This document shows positions 57,754 to 64,000 of a stretch of DNA of 64,000 nucleotides, piece after piece. Made by a program: the position numbers and the translations under genes. Source of the stretch: Utricularia gibba (Eukaryota; Streptophyta; Magnoliopsida; Lamiales; Lentibulariaceae); assembly GCA_002189035.1 (NCBI GenBank), contig NEEC01000002.1:2666001-2730000 (forward strand), read 5' to 3'. The notes beneath the pieces are model-generated. The model was not told where the DNA came from, searched no databases, and was given only the letters and a program-made list of their open reading frames with translations. How positions within the stretch are numbered: position 1 is the first letter of the stretch; each line of letters starts with the position of its first letter.

Positions 57754-58740
57754 CTACTTTCTCCCTCTCTTAGCTACAACCTTCCTTGTTGGGGACTTGA
57801 CCGATTTAGGCTTTGAAACCTTAGTAGGGACCTTCTTTAACGGTGCTTTTCGAACCGCCGGCGGTTTTCTTGCAGGAGCAGAGGCCTTTCTGGGAGAAGA
57901 CCGTGTAGTTGTCTTGGCTGCCTTGGCAGGGGGCTTTTTCTCATCCTTCGACTTTTCGGGAGCCTTCCTCTTGGTAGCAGCAGCCTTTGGCTTTTCCGGA
58001 GAGGGCTTTGCAGTGGACTTTGGTTTGACTGCTGCCTTGGTCTTCGGAGCAACCTTAGACTTCGGTTTAGCAGAGGGCTTAGGTTTCGCAATTGCTTTGG
58101 AAGCGGCGACCTTCTTTGCCTTAGTAGCAGCAGCCTCAGGCTTCGGTTTCGCAGCAGGATTTGGCCTTGCAGCAACCTTAACCTTGGGTTTAGCGGAGGA
58201 TTTAGGTTTCCCTGGAGCGGGTTTCTTTACCGAAAGTGAAGTAGCTCCTGTCCTTAACCGAGTGGAAGGAAGCTTGTACGAACTCTTGATCTTAACAAGC
58301 TTGCCATTGACAACAAGCTTCTTCAACTGAAGCAACAAAATCTTCCTAAAGTTAGGCGGCAGAGCCTTCTCCTTATCCTCAATGAACTTCGTGATAGCGT
58401 ACTGGCTTGATCCTGTCTTTTCCTTCAGCGTTTCTACAGCCTCCTTAACCATCTAAACGCACAAACGCAGCGACTCAAAAAACGCATCCATTGGATTCAA
58501 TAAAAAAGAAATCAGAATCCCGATCCAACAACCAACCTCAAAATACGGCGGATGAGCCCGTGCACCACGCTTTCTCGGAGCCGGAACCTTCTTCGTCTTC
58601 GGCTCCTTCGCAGCAGCCGCCTTCTTACTCTTAGTTGCCTTCGGCACCTCGTCACTCTTCTCCGCCGCGGGCTCCTCCGCAGCCGGCGCAGGGTCAACTA
58701 ACGGCTCCTCAGCATGTTCCGGAACTCCCACATCAGCCAT
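57754..58740 (-). CDS. Linker histone H1
   Basis: Binds linker DNA and the nucleosome dyad to compact chromatin. Exons are 58740-58537 and 58452-57754, giving 300 residues. The N-terminal tail is acidic and alanine-rich (PAAEEPAAEKSDE), then turns basic. The globular winged-helix domain spans residues about 59-125: AHPPYFEMVKEAVETLKEK, GSSQYAITKFIEDKEKALPP and LLLQLKKLVVNGKLVKIKSS then YKL. The single intron lies inside the globular domain, just after PPYFE. The C-terminal tail is Lys/Ala/Pro-rich with repeated KPK and PEKPKAAA units and ends KVVAKRGRK. A long open frame on the opposite strand (57704-58330) is an artefact of the repetitive tail. The promoter has TATA, hexamer and octamer motifs. 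Confidence 0.97.
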
Positions 58741-58840
58741 GGGACACACTATCGAGAATCTAGGTTGAGAAATTGGGGATATCGCAGTACAGACACAAGT
58801 ATTCGACCAGAATTGCAACTCGGAATCCGAAACGGGAGCA

Positions 58841-58848
58841 TTTAAATA
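58841..58848 (-). promoter_or_regulatory. Histone H1 TATA box (TATTTAAA)
   Basis: TATTTAAA on the reverse strand, 101 bp before the start codon, a normal distance for a plant leader of about 70 bases. Confidence 0.65.
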
Positions 58849-58887
58849 AGGAGCGTTGATTCGAAAGGTGAAATCTGATTGGTCAGC

Positions 58888-58893
58888 ACGTCA
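58888..58893 (+). promoter_or_regulatory. Histone hexamer motif ACGTCA
   Basis: ACGTCA is the hexamer element of plant histone promoters, bound by bZIP factors. It lies 40 bp upstream of the TATA box and 4 bp from the octamer. Confidence 0.7.
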
Positions 58894-58897
58894 TCGA

Positions 58898-58905
58898 CGC
58901 GGATC
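58898..58905 (+). promoter_or_regulatory. Histone octamer motif CGCGGATC
   Basis: An exact copy of the plant histone octamer, next to a hexamer. Together they resemble the type I element, linked to S-phase and meristem expression. Confidence 0.75.
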
Positions 58906-61900
58906 CTCATCCCATCGCAAGTTTGAATTTCCTCCGTTGGATCCTAAACAAGTCTACGGCGCGCGTTTTCCTCATGGCATAATGGATTGATTCCACTCCA
59001 AATTGAAACTGAGAGGAGGATAGGGTGTGTTTTTATCCCTCATTCAATCATCAATATCTTAAGGTAAATTAATCACATTACAACTATTTCTTTTTCATCT
59101 AGTTGCAATTTTCGTAAGCTATCTAGCAAATGTTCATTTGAGTCGATAGCATCCGTATTCGTCGAGAAATTATGCTCTTAAGATGAAGTGGTCATAATGC
59201 AAGTCTTTGTGTACTGTGATGAAGTTTTAGAAAATTGTAGCATAGTAATAAGTTTGTAATGCAATTTTTGTGTTGGATCATGTACTGGATTAACATATGA
59301 TGCTATAGATGCTTAGATAGTACAATTCAGATAACATTTACACTATCAAATTTGGATTCAAAGCAAGGTGAAGATGAACATGTGCATATTATTCATTTAT
59401 ATAGTGTTGTCATGCATAGTTCTAAATGACTAGAGCATACTATTCTTATCTCCAACCATTTTATTGCATAAAAGTGATGTTTATAATCATATATAAAGCA
59501 ATGAGCAATGTTCAAATTTTACCAACATAATGTGCAAAACCAACATGATTATAATCTTTTGTCTATATGGTAAAACACTTGCCATTGACTAGTCTAAAAC
59601 TTGTGATGTCTAATGTTACTAACAAATAAACTGACATTTGAGTATGGTATATTGTTTAATGTTACTTTATATTGAATCAAAAGAAACTAACAAAAGAAAA
59701 AAAAATCAAAATTAATGATGTCACATGCAAATATACCTAATATCTTACATGTGCAATCCACACCTACATTTTTACTTGTTTACTCTTAATGCTCCAAATA
59801 ATCATTTATATAAGATTGTGCAAATTATCTATTCGAATTTTTGTTATACATTGTTGCACTTCATATCTAGTCTATAGAATACTACATATTATTAATCATT
59901 TCAATTTATGTGTCGATAAACATAAGGGAAAATGATATATATCTTCAACCAAATCTTTGTTTTTTTATAAATGAAAATTAAATTCAAATAAAACCTTCAA
60001 AATCAATTTTAAACCATTAAAATATAACGCGTTCAAAAAATACTCACAAATTCAACTTATATAAGATTATTATCAACCTTTTCAAGGTTTTCCTTATAAT
60101 ATCATTATTAACATTGAAGTTCACTATCACCATTAAGCTTGCAATTGAACTAGTTTGCAGTCAACGTTAATAGCATATATTTGGACATATTTTATCCATT
60201 TGATCAAGTGTTTTTAAAATAAAACTCATTCTTTTTTCTCATATTGTGATTGTAACTGTTTCAAATTTTCAATAAGTACTTATTACAAAAAGTATAATTG
60301 ACTTCTTTCTTCATGCTTTCATGTTCAAATTAAGGAAGTTTTACCTAATTTTCAAAGTTGTTATTTCCATTTTTTTAAAATATTAATCATATTTTACTTC
60401 AACTGAGAAGTGTTTTGACTGCACTACTTCTTTTTTGGTCGTACGCCTTCAATTGCTTCCACCACGGAGGAGCACTTCGTCGAGTTTCTTTTAGTCCAGT
60501 TTGTTTGCTTCTTCAATCCAGATTTCTCAATGACTTATTCCCTACACAAATACTGTTTGAGTGATACCTTTGAAGTCACAGAAGGCTTGATTAAGTTGTC
60601 TAAAATTGATTCCTCAAGAATTGTTTGATCAATCAGGTCTCGATTCACCTAGATGGTTATGCCACGACGTGCTTATAAAAGTGAATGAGGACGCTGAGTG
60701 CTCCCTCATCCTATTATGGATTACGTGTCCATGTTTAACTTGAATACCGAATGTAATGACCCATATCCATTTTATATGATATTATTCATTTTAAATATTC
60801 AATCATTATGATTTTACATTTTTTCCATATTTGACCTGTCTTTCGAGGGGTTACCCTTATTAATTTTACCCTTGGTAAAACATACTTAGGCCTCGTTTGA
60901 TTTGTGGATTTAATTAGGTTTATACATAGGTTTAATATTTTACAATATTTGATATATAGGTTATTGTTGAGTTTAAATTTACCCACATGTTTAGATAAAT
61001 CCATCAATAATCCATTGATATAGATTTATATAAACCCACCCAGTATATCTACGTTAATTAAACAACAACTTTTTCCTAAACTAATATATCAAACGCATGT
61101 ATGATAAATCCAAATAATTTTAACACACGAACCAAATAAGTTTCTACATAAAACCCATAAATATGGGTTTAAAGATACCTAAATAATTTATATCACCAAC
61201 CTCTCTATCAATAATCCTTTGCCATAATTTTAGAATTTCTACCAATAATCCTTTGCCATGCTGAATAAAATACTTGTGTAAGATTTGTATGATCATTCTA
61301 TTCAATTTTATCATTTTTCTCAATCGTATCCAATATGAAAAACTATTAAAAACCGTTAGTTTTATATTCGGATTTGGGATTTCGGGAAATATTAAATATG
61401 CATAGTGTTGGAAACATATTCCAAACAAATATGTCAAAGAAAGTAAATAACATCGATATAATTCCAAAAGGAAAAGGAGATAATTTTGTTAAGCATTATG
61501 TCACACATGAAAATGAAGTCTCATAAACAATAAGATACAGTTTTCAAAACAACATTATTGTAAATATTTAAAATAAATAAATAAAAGGATTTTTTAAATC
61601 TAGAATACAAAAATCTCACTTTTTTGCCCAATTATTAGGAGCAAGTTAGTTTGAAATCCTAAATAGGGAAACAAGAATCATGAAAAATTAGTTTGAATTT
61701 GGCTTCGGTCAATTTTCTTATTGTGAGTTATATTTAAATGATGATACCGATAAAACTGAAGAAATAATGAGTTGATAAGGTAAAAATGTTATTATGTGAA
61801 TAGTTTTGAATAACACATCTAGTAAAAAAAAATAAACATAGGAAATAATATTGGTTTTAAAGAATCAAATAAATTGGTTTCATCATGCAAGTGGTAGATC

Positions 61901-62159
61901 CATTGTAGCTCTTATGTAAGACATCTAATGATTGTGTATTACTTATCAAAATGATAGGTGAGTAAGAAGGTATGAATATAATTGCTCATGTATTTCTCTT
62001 AGATCAATAAAGTTGGATTTAGTGTGATTACCTTATATAAATCCCAATAATTTTTTAATTTCATGTCTAATAAGAGATGCCATATTTGTCAATATCTAGC
62101 AATCCTTGTATCTGTCCCAACAACACGGTTGGTCTTTTCCACATTAACACAATGTGTTT
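58906..62159. other. Repeat-derived AT-rich spacer
   Basis: No gene supported. A more balanced stretch at about 60410-60740 may be part of an LTR-type element, but I saw no matching termini. The open frame at 61144-61467 has no recognised domain. A MITE candidate is listed separately. Confidence 0.4.
60889..61133. mobile_element. Candidate 245-bp MITE
   Basis: Starts GGCCTCGTTTGATTTGTGGA, wording typical of Tourist-like elements. It ends in the partial reverse complement GTTAAAATTATTTGGATTTA...TTCGTGTG read from the other side. The TIR match has gaps and I could not confirm a TTA/TAA target duplication. Confidence 0.4.
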
Positions 62160-62620
62160 ATTATTCTTTACTTGTAGAGGTTTTTTCATTAAATTTCCTT
62201 TTAATTTCTAGAGACCAATTTGATAATTCCAAGTTAAGAAATCCTTTAAAATAATTTTCCTTTATATGAACTTTCTTCTTGCATTTGATACAATATCTCA
62301 TCTTCTTATCAATAGCATTTTTAATGTTGTTTTCATGAACCATGATAGTATTTTCTGGAAAACTTCTACTCATTAATGTAGAATATTCACATTAGCATTC
62401 AAATTTGCGTATTAGGCCTCATATTAAAATGATGTTGAATGCTAATTCTAGAGATGTTGGAAGTTGTGTTGCTAGTATTAGATTTCTAGCAATATCATAA
62501 CTTTTATGCGGTTCTAACAAGAATTGAGTTAATCTTGCAATTGCTAAATCTCCGTCTGTATCTTGTTTTTCCATGACAATGTTTGTACTTGAAAACTAAT
62601 ATCAATGATGCAATTTCATT
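62160..62620 (-). pseudogene. Ty1/copia gag relic
   Basis: Reverse-strand pieces read LARLTQFLLEPHKSYDIARN with LILATQLPTSLE after it. This matches the copia gag block LTQFLMGLDDSYMQIRS..LPDV as I recall it. Downstream, YCIKCKKKVHIKENYFKGF is a decayed zinc knuckle whose last Cys has become Tyr. Stops and frame changes divide it. No pol region was identified on either side. Confidence 0.55.
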
Positions 62621-62873
62621 CCATAAACTCCTCACCTTTAGATAATAATATATAATATTTATAGTTTTCTAGTTCGAGATATACAATTATGTAAACAAAT
62701 AAAAAAAAGAGCAAAAATGCTTCTTTTCCTAAAATACAATTATGGAAGAACACAAGGTTATTATTCCTCCTCAAATATCATTATGTCATGTTTCATCATA
62801 TTAGATTTAATTATTTAAACTTATTTAAAATCTTATATACAATTTAAATCAAGTTCTGTTTAGAATAAAACCT

Positions 62874-64000
62874 TTAACAAGCAACTACCTGAAATAAACC
62901 ATATTCCAAATCCACATCTAAGAAATAAATATTCGCATCAAAATCAATAGTCACAATTGAAAGTTGATATTGGAAAGTTCCTTCTCGAGAAGACCCCAAA
63001 ACAATCTGCAGAAGAGAACAAAGAGAAGAGGTTAGTGTAGAGGTCTCAAAACATCATCCTATAAACAAAAAGGTGATTGGTATAGCAGCCAGCTTCTTTG
63101 TAGGATTCAATCGGATCCCTTGTCAAAACATTGGGAATTTTTATGAACTCCCAAGCAGAAAGGGAATTAACCAAATCCAGAAGGATGGATTGAAACCCTC
63201 ATGTGTTTTCATGCGGAGCACTTACAGCATTAAGAGAACGAGGAACTGCACGATACCAAGCATCTAACTACAGTAGTATCCGCAGAAGGAAGCGCTGGCC
63301 AACACAATGGCATACTTTTTGAGTTTTAGAGACCTACCCAGGAGTGAGCAAACACTTGAAAAGTCAACTTTCTGCCACGATTAGGTAAATTGTGAACATA
63401 AACAAGGTGAGCAAGTAGGGAGTTACCTACAAACCATAACCCATGCAGTAACCCAACGTGCTCCAGTTTCAGCCACTGGAGAATACCAAGGGCATTTTGA
63501 AGAACATCCAACACCGGTAGATGAAGAGATGCACAGACCTTGAAGAGATTATTCTGATGCGTCACTTGTCGAATTTCATTTCAGTGTATCTGCAACACGG
63601 TAAATGTATTATAAGTTCCATTAATTCCCAATGTTTACGCTGTGATGCAAGCACCACTTACCTACGAGGATTCTTTTGCCTTGGTACAAGCTCTTCAGTC
63701 GACAGCTCTACAAAAATAAGCAGTGAGCTCTATAAGGGGAATGAAAACGCAAGGCAATTTGAAGATGCAAAAGACTTCATACATTACCAGCATTTTTTGG
63801 AGGCATCCCTTCATTATTAGCTTTTTCCCCATTGTTTTCTTTGCTGCAACCGCATGAGTACAACATCAATTAAATTATATTTAGTATCAAAGGCTGAAAA
63901 AGGAGGCTGATATTGACCGAGATAAATAATGCATACAAATGAAGTAAGCATCACGTACTTCAGAGAATGAGACGATGTTGAACGAGAAACATTGGAATTG
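62874..64000 (-). CDS. Multi-exon gene of unknown identity, 3' part
   Basis: I do not recognise the family. Consistent GT-AG exons on the reverse strand are 64000-63959 (partial), 63843-63788, 63707-63662, 63589-63431, 63371-63338, 63263-63226 and 63005-62889. They encode KENNGEKANNEGMPPKNA, ELSTEELVPRQKNPRRYTE, QVTHQNNLFKVCASLHLPVL, ALGILQWLKLEHVGLLHGLW, KVDFSSVCSLLG, DAWYRAVPRSLNA and VLGSSREGTFQYQLSIVTID. Exon 4 changes frame by one base near 63577. A missing G in GAAATG(G)AAATTC would join RYTEM to EIRQVTH. The last exon may read on to a stop at 62874 or splice further. The 5' end lies beyond the window. The splice phases agree, so I trust that it is a gene more than any name for it. Confidence 0.6.

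Noticed and set aside
57704-58330. A 208-codon open frame on the plus strand, rich in Gly, Phe and Ala
   Set aside because: It is the antisense of the Lys/Ala/Pro-rich histone H1 tail, whose codon use leaves the opposite strand free of stops.
1-64000. tRNA, rRNA and CRISPR-type arrays
   Set aside because: I looked for TTCGA-type tRNA arms and regularly spaced short repeats by eye and found none. The GGATTCGAACC at about 8411 is part of TIM14 coding sequence.

Overview
The window is nuclear DNA from a flowering plant. Genes have many short GT-AG introns and sit in very AT-rich spacers full of decayed transposons. The predicted proteins belong to plant families: class IV HD-ZIP, BTB-TAZ, ROP-interactive CRIB, ALOG/LSH, 11S globulin, PHT1 and linker histone H1. 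The 11S globulin resembles the sesame 11S protein as I remember it, so a Lamiales-type eudicot is my best guess. That is recall, not a search result.

Layout. 1-1834 (-) holds the 5' part of an HD-ZIP IV gene. 7836-8695 (+) is TIM14/PAM18, 13066-14557 (+) a BTB-TAZ regulator, and 15370-18239 (+) the succinyl-CoA ligase beta subunit. A RIC protein (18510-19375, -) and an STK19-like protein (20074-21719, +) share a divergent promoter region. 21.7-31.7 kb is gene-poor and carries copia and Mutator-like relics, a large inverted repeat and tandem repeats. 31708-32331 (-) is an ALOG gene. A small TIR element at 34026-34718 carries a broken DUF579 fragment. 11S globulin (34852-36350, -) and PHT1 (36635-38230, -) follow, then PARP1 (39208-44080, -, 20 exons) and deoxyhypusine hydroxylase (44904-46445, -, 7 exons). 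46991-52477 looks like a 5.5 kb Mutator-like element with a decayed transposase and a copia 3' end inside it. Two short genes for secreted peptide-like proteins lie at 54254-54541 and 56605-56862. Histone H1 is at 57754-58740 (-) with a classical histone promoter. 59-62.6 kb is repeat-derived, and the window ends in a multi-exon gene I do not recognise (62874-64000, -).

Five conserved genes (TIM14, succinyl-CoA ligase beta, 11S globulin, PARP1 and the last gene) each lack exactly one base, in or beside a short homopolymer, while the rest of each gene is intact. The shared direction points to assembly or consensus error more than to five pseudogenes.

Most genes here are unrelated housekeeping or developmental loci. 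TIM14 and succinyl-CoA ligase are both mitochondrial, and PARP1 and STK19 both relate to DNA repair, but neither pair forms a cluster. The most novel-looking items are the gene-carrying TIR element at 34 kb, the pair of peptide precursors with a shared PPSPN...IP core, and the nested Mutator/copia island.
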